The notes beneath the pieces were generated by a model that had not been told where the DNA came from, ran no database searches, and saw only the letters and a list, made by a program, of their open reading frames with translations. Shown here one piece after another: positions 16,718 through 25,958 of a DNA stretch of 64,000 nt (positions are counted from its first letter, which is position 1; each line of letters starts with the position of its first letter). Made by a program: the position numbers and the translations under genes. The stretch is taken from positions 1-64,000 of the forward strand of contig DATLIY010000006.1 of assembly GCA_035539175.1 (NCBI GenBank), written 5' to 3'. The stretch is from Acidisarcina sp. Its GTDB lineage: Bacteria; Acidobacteriota; Terriglobia; Terriglobales; Acidobacteriaceae.

Positions 16718-18250
16718 TTACACCTTATGCCATCTGCGTCCATCGCGCGCCAGCAGTTGATCGGCTTCCTTCGGGCCCCAGGTACCGGCTGCGTAGTTGG
16801 GGAAGTCCGGTTTCTCGGCTGCCCACTTCTGCAGAATTGGCGTGTAGAGGGCCCACGTTGTCTCCACTCCGAGACGGTGCGCGAACAGCGTGGCATCTCC
16901 CAGCATGGCATCGAGCAGCAGACGCTCATATCCGTTCGCCGAGGATGTTCCGAAGGCTGCCGCATAGTTGAAGTCCATCACCACCGGGCACACAGACATG
17001 TCGGGGCTAGGCACCTTGGCTCCAAAGCGCAAGGAGATGCCCTCATCCGGCTGAATGCGTATGGTGATGAGGTTTGGCTGAAGCTCGTTGCAGTGTGCAT
17101 TGGGCCCGAGGTGGAAGAGTAATTGTGGCGGTTGCTTGAATTGCACGGAGATCTCGGTGTAGCGCTTGGCCAGCCGCTTGCCGGCGCGGAGATAGAACGG
17201 AACTCCGGCCCACCGCCAGTTATCCAGTTCCAGGCGGAGCGCGGCAAAGGTCTCGGTGTTCGATTCAGGATTCACGCGGTCTTCCTGGCGATAGCCCTTT
17301 ACCGTCTCATCGCCCTCCTTACCTGGACCATACTGGCCACGCACGGCGTTGGAGATCGGAATCGGTAGAATGGCCCTCCAGACCTTCAGCTTTTCCGTGC
17401 GCACGGACTCCGCCTCAAACGAGATGGGCGGCTCCATGGCGATGAAGGACAAGAGTTCCATGACGTGGTTCTGAACCACGTCGCGCAGCGCTCCGGCTTT
17501 CTCGTAGAACGGCCCGCGGCCTTCGATGCCGATGCTTTCCGCTGCCGTGATCTGGACATGGTCGATATAGTTACGGTTCCAGATGGGCTCGAAGACGCCA
17601 TTCGCGAAGCGGAAGACGAGGATGTTCTGGACCGTCTCCTTGCCGAGGTAGTGATCGATCCGGAAGACCTGCGCCTCGTCGAAGATGGCGTTGACTTCGT
17701 CATTCAGCTTGCGGGCGGATTCCAGATCGTGGCCGAAGGGCTTTTCAATGATGATGCGGACCGTGCCTTTCTCCGGCTTTGCCATTCCCTGGTCGCCAAG
17801 GTGCCCGGTGATGTCGGAGAAATGCTCGGGAGCGGTTGCCAGATAGAAGAGCCGGTTGCCTTGCGTGCCCTTCTCCTGGTCGATCTTCTCCAGCATAGAC
17901 TTCAGATTGGCATACCCTGCAACGTCGTCGAAGTTCAGCGCGTGATAGGTGAGCTTGGCCAGAAAGGCATCCAGCTTTGGATCGTCCTGAGCTACGCCGC
18001 CAAATTCCGCGATGCCTTCGCGCATCTCCTTGACGAAGACATCCTCCAGCGAGCGCCGCGCAACGCCGACCATGGCGAACTCTTTCGGCAGCAGTCCAGC
18101 CTGCTCCAGATGAAAGAGCGCCGGCAGCAGCTTGCGCTTCGTCAGGTCGCCCGAGGCACCAAAGATGACCACGATACCCGGCTCAGGAATACGCTCTTTG
18201 CCGTGGGACGCGCTCTCAAGATCTTCAGGAGAAATTTTTATAGTTGCCAT
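16718..18250 (-). CDS. zwf: Glucose-6-phosphate 1-dehydrogenase
   Basis: 510 residues, full length. Oxidises glucose 6-phosphate to the lactone, reducing NADP. Dinucleotide loop FGASGDLTKRKLLPAL (30-45), EKPFGHD (169-175), and active-site RIDHYLGKE (197-205) are intact. C-terminal domain contains the usual WAGVPFYLRAGK. Neighbours pgl and glk supply the step before and after. No gnd or edd gene is present in the window. Confidence 0.97.
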   Translation of the reverse strand: MATIKISPEDLESASHGKERIPEPGIVVIFGASGDLTKRKLLPALFHLEQAGLLPKEFAMVGVARRSLEDVFVKEMREGIAEFGGVAQDDPKLDAFLAKLTYHALNFDDVAGYANLKSMLEKIDQEKGTQGNRLFYLATAPEHFSDITGHLGDQGMAKPEKGTVRIIIEKPFGHDLESARKLNDEVNAIFDEAQVFRIDHYLGKETVQNILVFRFANGVFEPIWNRNYIDHVQITAAESIGIEGRGPFYEKAGALRDVVQNHVMELLSFIAMEPPISFEAESVRTEKLKVWRAILPIPISNAVRGQYGPGKEGDETVKGYRQEDRVNPESNTETFAALRLELDNWRWAGVPFYLRAGKRLAKRYTEISVQFKQPPQLLFHLGPNAHCNELQPNLITIRIQPDEGISLRFGAKVPSPDMSVCPVVMDFNYAAAFGTSSANGYERLLLDAMLGDATLFAHRLGVETTWALYTPILQKWAAEKPDFPNYAAGTWGPKEADQLLARDGRRWHKV

Positions 18251-18301
18251 TCAGCTAACCTCCACATCGTTGCGACGTGCCAGACCCGGGGAGTAGAGAA
18301 T

Positions 18302-18928
18302 CTAGCCTGCCGCGTTGATCTCAATGCCCAGCTGCTGCAACCCCATCGCGAGAGCTTTGGAGCCTGTGTAGCGAATCCCGTGAATCCCAATCGCCGCAGC
18401 TGCGTTGATGTTTTCCTCGCGGTCATCGATAAAGACGACTTCTTCGGGCTGACGCTGCAGTACGTCGAGCGCGAGGCGATAGATTTTTGGATCGGGTTTT
18501 CTCAAGCCCACATAGCAGGAACTCAGAAAGCAATCGATATAGTCCCACAAATCGAAGTGCGCGATGCGATAGTCGTTGAGTTCGCGCGATTCGTTGTTGA
18601 CCGCAGCCATCTTGAATTCTTCAGATGCAGATAGCTCGGCGAGGATTCGCAGGGCAGAGTCGGGGAGAATCCTGGACTCCGCCTTCATCGCCTCAAGGAA
18701 CTCTTGCGGAGTGAAGGAGCGGGGCTGGTAGAAGACGACTTGTTGCAGATATTCGTCGAGCGGAATCAGACCCTTTTCCCAAGGGTCGTTGAGCTTCGCG
18801 TGGCGCTGCTCGAAGGCTTGTTTTTCCAAACCAAACTTCTGTAGCAGCGCATCGCGTTCGCAGTGATCCCAGCCATTTGTGAGCAGGACGCCGCCGACAT
18901 CCCACAGGATTGTACTGATCTCGTTCAT
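18302..18928 (-). CDS. HAD-superfamily hydrolase, YihX-like
   Basis: 208 residues, subfamily IA cap. Motif I is DVGGVL (10-15): the nucleophile D10 is present but the usual second Asp is Gly12, as in YihX (E. coli HAD4), which also has a DLGN motif and hydrolyses alpha-glucose 1-phosphate. Later motifs: NNES (111-114), K144 in GLRKPDP, and VFIDDREEN with D168/D169. It lies inside the pentose-phosphate block between rpiB and zwf, so a sugar-phosphate substrate is plausible; that part is inference. Confidence 0.82.
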   Translation of the reverse strand: MNEISTILWDVGGVLLTNGWDHCERDALLQKFGLEKQAFEQRHAKLNDPWEKGLIPLDEYLQQVVFYQPRSFTPQEFLEAMKAESRILPDSALRILAELSASEEFKMAAVNNESRELNDYRIAHFDLWDYIDCFLSSCYVGLRKPDPKIYRLALDVLQRQPEEVVFIDDREENINAAAAIGIHGIRYTGSKALAMGLQQLGIEINAAG

Positions 18929-19000
18929 TGGTGGCTGGGTCCTGGTGATTCAAGCCTTGTGATTTCAAGCTTCGCGGCGGTGCGACTCGAGGTGGGGTTG

Positions 19001-19483
19001 CTACCTCCGGCTTGTAGCCGGAGGAGCAACCATGTAGCGCGCTTCAATTGCTTTTACCTTGTTCAGGCGCCGCACAAACCGCTCTTCTCCACCCTGGAAC
19101 TTCGCGTTCAAAAAGGTGGTGACGAGCTCCTCTGCGAGGGAAGGGCCGATAATTCTTGCGCCCACGACGAGCACGTTCATGTCGTCGTGCTCCACTCCCT
19201 GATGTGCGGAGTAGGTGTCATGGCACATGGAGGCCCGAATCCCGGGCATCTTATTTGCCGCGACACAGACTCCCACGCCGCTTCCGCAGATCAGAACTCC
19301 GCGCTCTGCCTGCCCTGCCTGTATTGCCTTGCCGACGGCTTCAGCGAAATCCGGGTAATCATCCGACGGATCGGCTTTGTACGCGCCAAGATCGACCACC
19401 TCATGACCCAGGTGTTCGAGAAAGGCGCGTACCTCTTCTTTCAATGCGAAGCCGGCATGATCTGCGGCAACGACAAGCTTCAT
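19001..19483 (-). CDS. rpiB: Ribose-5-phosphate isomerase B
   Basis: 160 residues; interconverts ribulose and ribose 5-phosphate. ADHAGFALKE (7-16), the catalytic Cys in ICGSGVG (C66), and the DTYSAHQGVEHDDMNVL helix are classic RpiB. 22 bp after tkt on the same strand, ahead of the HAD gene. It could equally serve allose phosphate, as some RpiB enzymes do, but context favours the pentose pathway. Confidence 0.95.
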   Translation of the reverse strand: MKLVVAADHAGFALKEEVRAFLEHLGHEVVDLGAYKADPSDDYPDFAEAVGKAIQAGQAERGVLICGSGVGVCVAANKMPGIRASMCHDTYSAHQGVEHDDMNVLVVGARIIGPSLAEELVTTFLNAKFQGGEERFVRRLNKVKAIEARYMVAPPATSRR

Positions 19484-19505
19484 AATGGACTCCTCGTAGG
19501 AATGA

Positions 19506-21521
19506 CTACCTGGTGACGGCTACTTTTTCTTTTGACTTTGCAACCAGCTTCCGTGCGCGATCCGCAACGTTCTCCACACTGAATCCGAGATGCTCGAGCG
19601 CCTGCGGGCCAGGTGCGGAGGCTCCAAAACGATCGATCCCGACGACATCTCCATCGCGTCCCACGTACTTCCACCAGCCAAGGGTAGCTCCAGCTTCCAC
19701 GGCAAGCTTCGGCAGGTCTTCGGGGAAGATCTGCGCCTTATACTCTTCGCTCTGTTCTTCGAAGATGCGCCAGCTTGGCATGGAGACGACGCGGGTTGCG
19801 ATGCCTTCCGTGGCCAGTTGCTGTGCCGTCTTCAGCGCGAGCCATAGTTCAGCGCCGGTAGCGACGATCTGCAAGGCCGGGGAGGCTCCTCCCTGCTCGA
19901 TCACATACGCGCCCTTGCGAACTCCGTCGAATACCCTGTACTTTTCCGCATCGAGAATCGGCAGATCCTGCCGGGAAAGCGCCATAAAGGAGGCACCCTT
20001 CCGCTCTAACGCCAGTCCCCAGGCTGCCGAGGTTTCGTTCGCATCGGCTGGACGGAAGTCCGTCAGGCGAGGCACGGCGCGCAACGCCATCAGGTGCTCG
20101 ATTGGCTGATGGGTTGGGCCATCTTCGCCGAGTGCGATGGAATCATGCGTAAAGACGAAGAGGGAGTGAGCCTTCATCAGCGCGGCGAGACGAAGTGCCG
20201 GCTTGCAGTAATCGGTGAAGACAAAGAAGGTGGAGCCGTAGGGGATCAGGCCACCGTGAACCGCCATGCCGTTCACCATGGCGCACATGCCAAACTCGCG
20301 AACCCCAAAGTAGAGGTTGCGGCCGGTCGGGTCCAGGTGGAAGTTGCCCCCATCCTTGAAAAGGGTCTTGGTGGATGTAGTGAGGTCGGCCGCGCCGCCA
20401 AACAGCTCAGGCACCGCCTTCGCCAGCGCATTCATTGTGTTGCCGCCCGCGACACGGGTCGCTATCGGCTTGGCGTCAGCAGGGAGGATGGGCAGAGCCT
20501 TCTGCCAGCCTTCGCTCAGCTTGCCTGCCATGACGCGCTCGAACTCTGCGGCCAGCTCGGGATTCGCCTTCTTGTATGCGGCGAAGAGCTGCTTCCACTC
20601 GGCCTCTTCTTTCGCGCCCTTCTCTACCGACTCAAGCCAATTCTTGCCGGCTTCCTCGGGCACGTAAAAGCTCTTATCCACCGGCCAATTGAGATTCTTT
20701 TTCGTTTGGGCGACGGCCTCAGTTCCGAGCGCCTCTCCGTGGGCTTTGTTGGTGCCTGCCTTGGGGCTGCCATACCCGATGACGGTGCGCACGGCGATGA
20801 TGGAGGGCTTGTCCTTCACTGCCTTTGCAGCCTCGATGGCGGCAGAGATGGCAGCCAGATCATTGCCGTCGGCTACCTGCTGCACATGCCAGTGGTAGGC
20901 ATCAAAGCGCTTCTCCACATTTTCGGTAAAGGACAGCTCTGTGGGGCCATCCAGCGAGATCAGGTTGTCGTCGTAGAGACAGATCAGTTTGCCCAGGCCA
21001 AGCGTGCCGGCCAGCGAAGCAGCCTCGTGCGAGACGCCTTCCATCAGGTCGCCATCGCCGCACATTACGTAGGTGTAGTGATCGACAATGTCAAAGTCCG
21101 GCTTGTTGTACACCGCGGCCAGATGCTTTTCCGCCACGGCCATGCCTACGGCCATCGCAAAGCCCTGTCCCAGCGGTCCAGTGGTGACCTCGACACCATC
21201 GGTATCGCCATATTCCGGGTGTCCCGGAGTGTTCGATCCCCATTGGCGGAACTGCTTCAGGTCATCGATGGAGACTTTGTATCCGGTGAGGTGCAGGACC
21301 GAATACAGGAGCGCCGAGGCGTGCCCGTTGGACAAAACAAAGCGGTCGCGGTTGGACCACTTGGAATTAGCGGGGTTGTGGCGCATGAACTTGTGGAAGA
21401 GGAGGTAGGCCATAGGGGCATCTCCCAGCGGTGCTCCAGGGTGCCCACTTTTTGCTTTTTCTACTGCGTCTACAGCTAAAAAACGTAATGCATTGATGGA
21501 TAGTTGGTCCAGATCGCTCAT
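19506..21521 (-). CDS. tkt: Transketolase
   Basis: 671 residues from the ATG that gives [18 protein letters not shown]; a longer upstream start adds 20 non-homologous residues. Transfers two-carbon units between sugar phosphates using thiamine diphosphate. Thiamine-binding [19 protein letters not shown], the pyrimidine domain with [19 protein letters not shown], and [19 protein letters not shown] are intact. It is first in the block tkt-rpiB-HAD-zwf-pgl-glk. Confidence 0.97.
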   Translation of the reverse strand: MSDLDQLSINALRFLAVDAVEKAKSGHPGAPLGDAPMAYLLFHKFMRHNPANSKWSNRDRFVLSNGHASALLYSVLHLTGYKVSIDDLKQFRQWGSNTPGHPEYGDTDGVEVTTGPLGQGFAMAVGMAVAEKHLAAVYNKPDFDIVDHYTYVMCGDGDLMEGVSHEAASLAGTLGLGKLICLYDDNLISLDGPTELSFTENVEKRFDAYHWHVQQVADGNDLAAISAAIEAAKAVKDKPSIIAVRTVIGYGSPKAGTNKAHGEALGTEAVAQTKKNLNWPVDKSFYVPEEAGKNWLESVEKGAKEEAEWKQLFAAYKKANPELAAEFERVMAGKLSEGWQKALPILPADAKPIATRVAGGNTMNALAKAVPELFGGAADLTTSTKTLFKDGGNFHLDPTGRNLYFGVREFGMCAMVNGMAVHGGLIPYGSTFFVFTDYCKPALRLAALMKAHSLFVFTHDSIALGEDGPTHQPIEHLMALRAVPRLTDFRPADANETSAAWGLALERKGASFMALSRQDLPILDAEKYRVFDGVRKGAYVIEQGGASPALQIVATGAELWLALKTAQQLATEGIATRVVSMPSWRIFEEQSEEYKAQIFPEDLPKLAVEAGATLGWWKYVGRDGDVVGIDRFGASAPGPQALEHLGFSVENVADRARKLVAKSKEKVAVTR

Positions 21522-21804
21522 CGTCCTCTTCCTTCTCTCGAATTTCTTCCGTTTGTCAGTGTTTCCCCCGGGGCTGCACATCGTGCGGCGACCCTCTTCA
21601 GGATGAAATGAAACTCTACTCTGAGTTGGATGTCAGGAAATGCCAGGAAGAACCAACCCGTATGCCATTTTCCCCAATTTGATGTATGACCGGGAAGTTG
21701 CGTCCGATTGCTTTGGACAATTCGAGAATAAATGAAAGGTCGGGAATAAATAAAATGAGTTGCGGTGCGGAGCGTCGCCAGTCACGGCCGGAAGCATAGA
21801 AATT

Positions 21805-23247
21805 TCAGAGCACCTGGGAGTTACTGTCCGGGTCTGAGTGGAACGCTACTTCGCGCATGGCATGCGTAATTTCGCGATTTTTCATGAAGTATTCCCAGAC
21901 AAAGCCGGTGCGCAAATTTTCCGCCATCAACATGCTGATTCCCTGGTTGATTCCGAGGATATCGCTGGACAACCAGCCGCTCCTGGGGTGGAGCGCATCC
22001 ACGAATCCATAGCGAGTCCAGGTTCTGCCGCCCATCAATCCGCGCAGGTTCAACAGCACATGGGAGGTTTCTGCCGGCAGAAAGGGAAGCGACCCGGCCA
22101 CAGCGCAGGGAGCTACTGTGCCGTCCAGTTCTCCCATCGCAGGCGGACCTCCCCATACGCGATAGCCCTGCCGCGAATCCGAGGCAGTGATCCCCCAGAG
22201 ATCCTGATCGAGCCAGGGAAATTTCTGCCCCAGAACCATACAGAAGAGCTGGTGCGCCCGCGTAGCGGCAATGGAGTTGCTGAAGTAGTTGGCGTGGCGG
22301 TCCCGCTGGTCGCGATAGTCGCACCAGGCATGGGCATATTGGTGAATGAAGAGTGGCGCCAGCCCGCTGATGTATTCGATTCCACCGAAATTGATGAGCG
22401 GGCGTTGCAGATCGTCCCATCGGGCGGGAGGAATGGGGTGAGACGGTGAGCCGATCGCCATGAGGTACATCGTCATCAGCTCGGCATAGACATCCCACCG
22501 CGCCTGCAGAAAACCCTGGTCGGGCAGCCAGCCCATGGAGAGAGTGGTGCCGCCGTTGAGCATCCACTCCCAATCCACGCGGCGATAAAAGGTGGTGGCA
22601 AGGGCCGCGATGCGGGTGTTGCCGGCGAAATATTGCCGGCAGAGCAGCACTCCGGCCAGCAGGATGGAGGTATCGATGGAAGAGAGCTCGGATTCGAAGC
22701 GCCGTTCTCCGGTCTCAATATCGACAAAGTGGTAGAGAAATCCATGCTCGTGCGGGCAGGACTCCAGCAGAAAGGCGAGGGTCTTTTCTACACGCTCCTC
22801 GCACTGCGAGGGCAGCAGATAGTGCCGTTTGGCGGCGATGCAGAGCGCGCTCAGGCCAAAGCCGGTGGCGGCTGCACTGCAGATGCGGCTGAGAGATCGT
22901 CCAATGACGGGCGCATGATCCCGCACCAGGCCGGTCTTGGGGCTGGCCTCGTTATAGAAGTAGTCGCAGGCGCGCGCCTCCATTTCGTCGAGCAAGGCCT
23001 CGGCCTGCTTGGAGATCTGGGTGAGCGGCCGGTTGATGAAGACGCCCGGAGGATGCTCGTATTTCGTGGCCGTCTGGCTCTCGGGCTTCGGCTCCTGCGC
23101 GGGCGCGACAGGCGGGGCCTTCTGCTGGTTCTGCAGGCCATCGGCAAAGCTAAGGGCTGGACTGCCGAGCGCGAGCATACCCGTGGCGCCGGCCCGTCTG
23201 AGAAGCTGCCTTCTCGTGATTTCAGTTATCGAACGGGAACGAGCCAA
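21805..23247 (-). CDS. Tat-exported glycoamylase-like (GH144-type) protein
   Basis: 480 residues with a twin-arginine signal: TRRQLLRRAG at about 11-20, then a hydrophobic stretch ending near SFADG. The mature domain resembles the glycoamylase-like/GH144 fold: early acidic ARACDYFYNEASPKTGLVRDHAP, then GHITA-free barrel segments including SSIDTSILLAGVL, GWLPDQGFLQARWDVY and FGGIEYISGLAPLFIHQYAHAWCDYR. Characterised GH144 members are endo-beta-1,2-glucanases; exact substrate is not readable here. A 283-bp gap separates it from tkt, in which I see nothing notable. Confidence 0.82.
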   Translation of the reverse strand: MARSRSITEITRRQLLRRAGATGMLALGSPALSFADGLQNQQKAPPVAPAQEPKPESQTATKYEHPPGVFINRPLTQISKQAEALLDEMEARACDYFYNEASPKTGLVRDHAPVIGRSLSRICSAAATGFGLSALCIAAKRHYLLPSQCEERVEKTLAFLLESCPHEHGFLYHFVDIETGERRFESELSSIDTSILLAGVLLCRQYFAGNTRIAALATTFYRRVDWEWMLNGGTTLSMGWLPDQGFLQARWDVYAELMTMYLMAIGSPSHPIPPARWDDLQRPLINFGGIEYISGLAPLFIHQYAHAWCDYRDQRDRHANYFSNSIAATRAHQLFCMVLGQKFPWLDQDLWGITASDSRQGYRVWGGPPAMGELDGTVAPCAVAGSLPFLPAETSHVLLNLRGLMGGRTWTRYGFVDALHPRSGWLSSDILGINQGISMLMAENLRTGFVWEYFMKNREITHAMREVAFHSDPDSNSQVL

Positions 23248-23533
23248 GCTCAGTAACTCTCACAAGCACAATTCGAACGGATACCCGGAAGGGCGTCTCT
23301 CTCCCAGTGTAAGGGAAAAACTCGATTTCGCTCTCCGGCTGCCGCGTACGATTCTAACCAAATTTTATTTATCCAGACTTTCATCGCGGGCTTGATAAGA
23401 AAACTGCACCCCGGAGCCCGCTTCTGCATCCATACCATCGTATGTGGAGTGTCAAAAGGGCTATGCCCTCAGTCACCTCTGCGCAATTTACTCAGCACAA
23501 CAGGCAAACGGAAACGCTGCCAGGAGGATTGAT

Positions 23534-24145
23534 TTGGCCTACGAACTAGCACCCCTTCCCTACGACTACGCCGCTCTTGAGCCCTACATTGACGAAGCAA
23601 CCATGAAGTTGCACCACGACAAGCATCACCAGACGTATGTGACCAACCTGAATGCGGCCATCGAAAAGCATCCCGAACTGGCGAGCAAGACTGCTGAAGA
23701 CCTATTGAAGAATCTTTCCGCCATACCGGAGGACATTCGGACCGCAGTCCGCAACAATGGTGGCGGCCATGTGAACCACACCATGTTCTGGGCGCTGATG
23801 AAGCCGAAGGGCGGCGGTGACCCGACCGGCAAGATTGCCGACCAGATCAAGAAGGACTTTGGCGCTTTTGAAGACTTCAAGAAGCAGTTCAATGAGACGA
23901 CCGCCAAGCAGTTCGGTTCCGGATGGGGCTGGCTGGTATTTGAGGGCGGAAAGCTGAAGATCGTTACCACGCCAAACCAGGACAGCCCGCTTTCGAACGG
24001 TCTCTACCCGGTTCTGGGCAACGACGTGTGGGAGCATGCCTACTATTTGAAGTATCAGAACCGCCGCGCCGATTACCTCGCCGCCTGGTGGAACACGGTG
24101 AACTGGGACGAGATCAACAAGCGTCTCCAAAAGGCGCAATCGTAG
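23534..24145 (+). CDS. sodB: Superoxide dismutase (Fe/Mn type)
   Basis: 203 residues starting at TTG; a perfect AGGAGG lies 6 bases upstream and the sequence then begins [18 protein letters not shown], as in this family. Metal ligands are in [13 protein letters not shown] (H27), GHVNHTMFW, and [31 protein letters not shown] closes the protein. Dismutates superoxide to peroxide and oxygen in the cytoplasm (no signal peptide). Several residues favour Mn or cambialistic use ([16 protein letters not shown]), but the metal is not certain. Ends in a strong terminator. Confidence 0.95.
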   Translation: MAYELAPLPYDYAALEPYIDEATMKLHHDKHHQTYVTNLNAAIEKHPELASKTAEDLLKNLSAIPEDIRTAVRNNGGGHVNHTMFWALMKPKGGGDPTGKIADQIKKDFGAFEDFKKQFNETTAKQFGSGWGWLVFEGGKLKIVTTPNQDSPLSNGLYPVLGNDVWEHAYYLKYQNRRADYLAAWWNTVNWDEINKRLQKAQS

Positions 24146-24187
24146 ACCGCGCTTATAGATCGCGCGTTCGGTACCCGCAAAGACAAA

Positions 24188-24226
24188 GCAGCTCCAGGGC
24201 GTCCAATCCTGGAGCTGCTTCTTTTT
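24188..24226 (+). terminator. Rho-independent terminator after sod
   Basis: GCAGCTCCAGG and CCTGGAGCTGC form a perfect 11-bp stem with a 9-nt loop, followed directly by TTCTTTTT. Confidence 0.92.
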
Positions 24227-24275
24227 GTGTGTAAACTGGCAGGTTCCATCGAGGACAGGGAAATAGAGGATTGAA

Positions 24276-25958
24276 ATGCGACTCTCGCAATCTGCCATTT
24301 GCGGCCTGGCGACGGCTGCACTTTTTTGCACAATACCGCTTTACTCCCAGCAGGCGCTTCCTCCGGGCTCATCGAATTACACCCTGTACTTCCAGGGAAA
24401 GGTAATTGGCAAGGCCGGCTATACGGTGCAGAGCCTTGCGGCCGGAGGCGTTTCTCTGGCGTCGCACGCGGATGTGAAGATCAACAACACCGCGCTGTCG
24501 CTGGACGACCGGCAGGCGCTCGACGCCTCGCTGGAGATTGCCTCCACGGAGTTCAGCGGAAATGTAGGCGAGAGCAAGATCGCAGTCAGCGTGAAGCCCG
24601 ATGGGGATAAGTTCTCTCTCTCCGTCTCGGCGGACCGGCAACTGACGCCGAACACGCTGGACCGTCATCCGCACACCGTGTTTATGCCGGATTTCGATCC
24701 TTCTACACTCGCAGTCCTGGTGCGTATGCCGGTGGGGGCGCTATGGGTTTTGATCCCGCGTCAGGCCGGACTGCTGGCCCCGGCGCACCTGGAGGCAAAG
24801 CCTGACTCCAAGGCGGCGATCGGTGGCTCACCGGCCATGGTCAAGCACGATGTGCTCACGATTGGCTCGATTTCATCAGATCTCTATTTCTCCGCGGATG
24901 GCCAGTTCTTTGCGCAGGTGGTTCCCACGCAGGGCTTTGCAATGCTGCGGGATGGATTCGCGATGGAAGGCGGAATTCCGGCTCCGCCCAGCGAGGCAAA
25001 GCCTCCCGCCGGAGTTGCCGAGCACCCGGTCAACTTTCCCAGCGGGGAGCTCAGCATTCCGGGCACCGTGACCCTACCTGCAACGGCAGGGAAGCCGGTC
25101 CCAATGGTGGTGCTGGTGGGCGGATCCGGCCCGCGGGATCGGGACGAAACGCTCGGGCCGAACAAGCCGATGCGCGATCTTGCATGGGACCTGGCGCAGC
25201 GCGGAGTTGCCAGCCTGCGCTTCGACAAGCGCACCTACTTCAACGCTGCGGATTGGATGAAGCATCCTGACCTGGATCATGAGGTGACGCTCGACGCGGT
25301 TGCGGCGCTGGCCTATGCCTCCAGCCAGCCTGGGGTGGACCCGGCGCAAATCTTCCTGGCCGGACATTCTCTGGGTGGCCAGATGGCTCCCTACATCGTG
25401 GAGCAGAGGCTGGCGGCTCAGCCGGGTTCGGTTCGTGGAATCGTGCTGCTGGCGGCCGAGGGAACTCCGGTGGATACGACAATTCTGCGCCAGATCGCAT
25501 TCCAGGAGCATCGGGCCGGGCAGACTCAGGCGAAGACAGACGCGGATCTGGCGACCGTGCAGGCTGCGTTCGACAAGATTCGCGACCCCAAGACCCCAGA
25601 CAAGGAAACGATTCGCGTGATTGGAGGCTCCATGCCGGTGAGTTACTGGCGCGACTGGATGGCGCGCAATCCAGCGCCTCTCCTCGCCCGTCTAGGGCTG
25701 CCAACGCTTGTTCTGCGCGGAGAAAAGGACATTCAGATCACGCAGGAGGATTACAAGCTACTCTCTGCCGCGGCTATGGCACCCGGCAGTGAATCCCGGG
25801 AGCTGGCGGGATTGAACCATCTGTTCTTTTCTGTGAGCGGAGAATCGACGGGAGCCGAGTATGCCCAGCCCGCGCACATGTCGCCGGAGGTAGCCGACAC
25901 GATCGTGGCGTGGATCACGAAGACTGGCGCGGCAAGGAAGGTGATCTCCCCGCGGTAG
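24276..25958 (+). CDS. Secreted alpha/beta hydrolase
   Basis: 560 residues with a Sec signal (MRLSQSAICGLATAALFCTIPLYSQ). The N-terminal half is a beta-rich domain (repeated short strands with many polar turns). The C-terminal half (about 240 onward) is an alpha/beta hydrolase with PMVVLVGGSGPRDRDETLG, nucleophile elbow AGHSLGGQMAP, and a final histidine in LAGLNHLFFSV. Similar two-domain secreted proteins are annotated as S9-type peptidase or esterase. The gene overlaps the end of cca by 44 bp on the opposite strand. Confidence 0.85.
   Translation: MRLSQSAICGLATAALFCTIPLYSQQALPPGSSNYTLYFQGKVIGKAGYTVQSLAAGGVSLASHADVKINNTALSLDDRQALDASLEIASTEFSGNVGESKIAVSVKPDGDKFSLSVSADRQLTPNTLDRHPHTVFMPDFDPSTLAVLVRMPVGALWVLIPRQAGLLAPAHLEAKPDSKAAIGGSPAMVKHDVLTIGSISSDLYFSADGQFFAQVVPTQGFAMLRDGFAMEGGIPAPPSEAKPPAGVAEHPVNFPSGELSIPGTVTLPATAGKPVPMVVLVGGSGPRDRDETLGPNKPMRDLAWDLAQRGVASLRFDKRTYFNAADWMKHPDLDHEVTLDAVAALAYASSQPGVDPAQIFLAGHSLGGQMAPYIVEQRLAAQPGSVRGIVLLAAEGTPVDTTILRQIAFQEHRAGQTQAKTDADLATVQAAFDKIRDPKTPDKETIRVIGGSMPVSYWRDWMARNPAPLLARLGLPTLVLRGEKDIQITQEDYKLLSAAAMAPGSESRELAGLNHLFFSVSGESTGAEYAQPAHMSPEVADTIVAWITKTGAARKVISPR

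Noticed and set aside
20094-21479. 461-residue plus-strand frame opposite tkt
   Set aside because: Antisense to the transketolase, with no motif of its own.
21590-21615. Partial REP-like word TTCAGGATGA near tkt
   Set aside because: A 10-base match is expected by chance and is not flanked by the rest of the unit.
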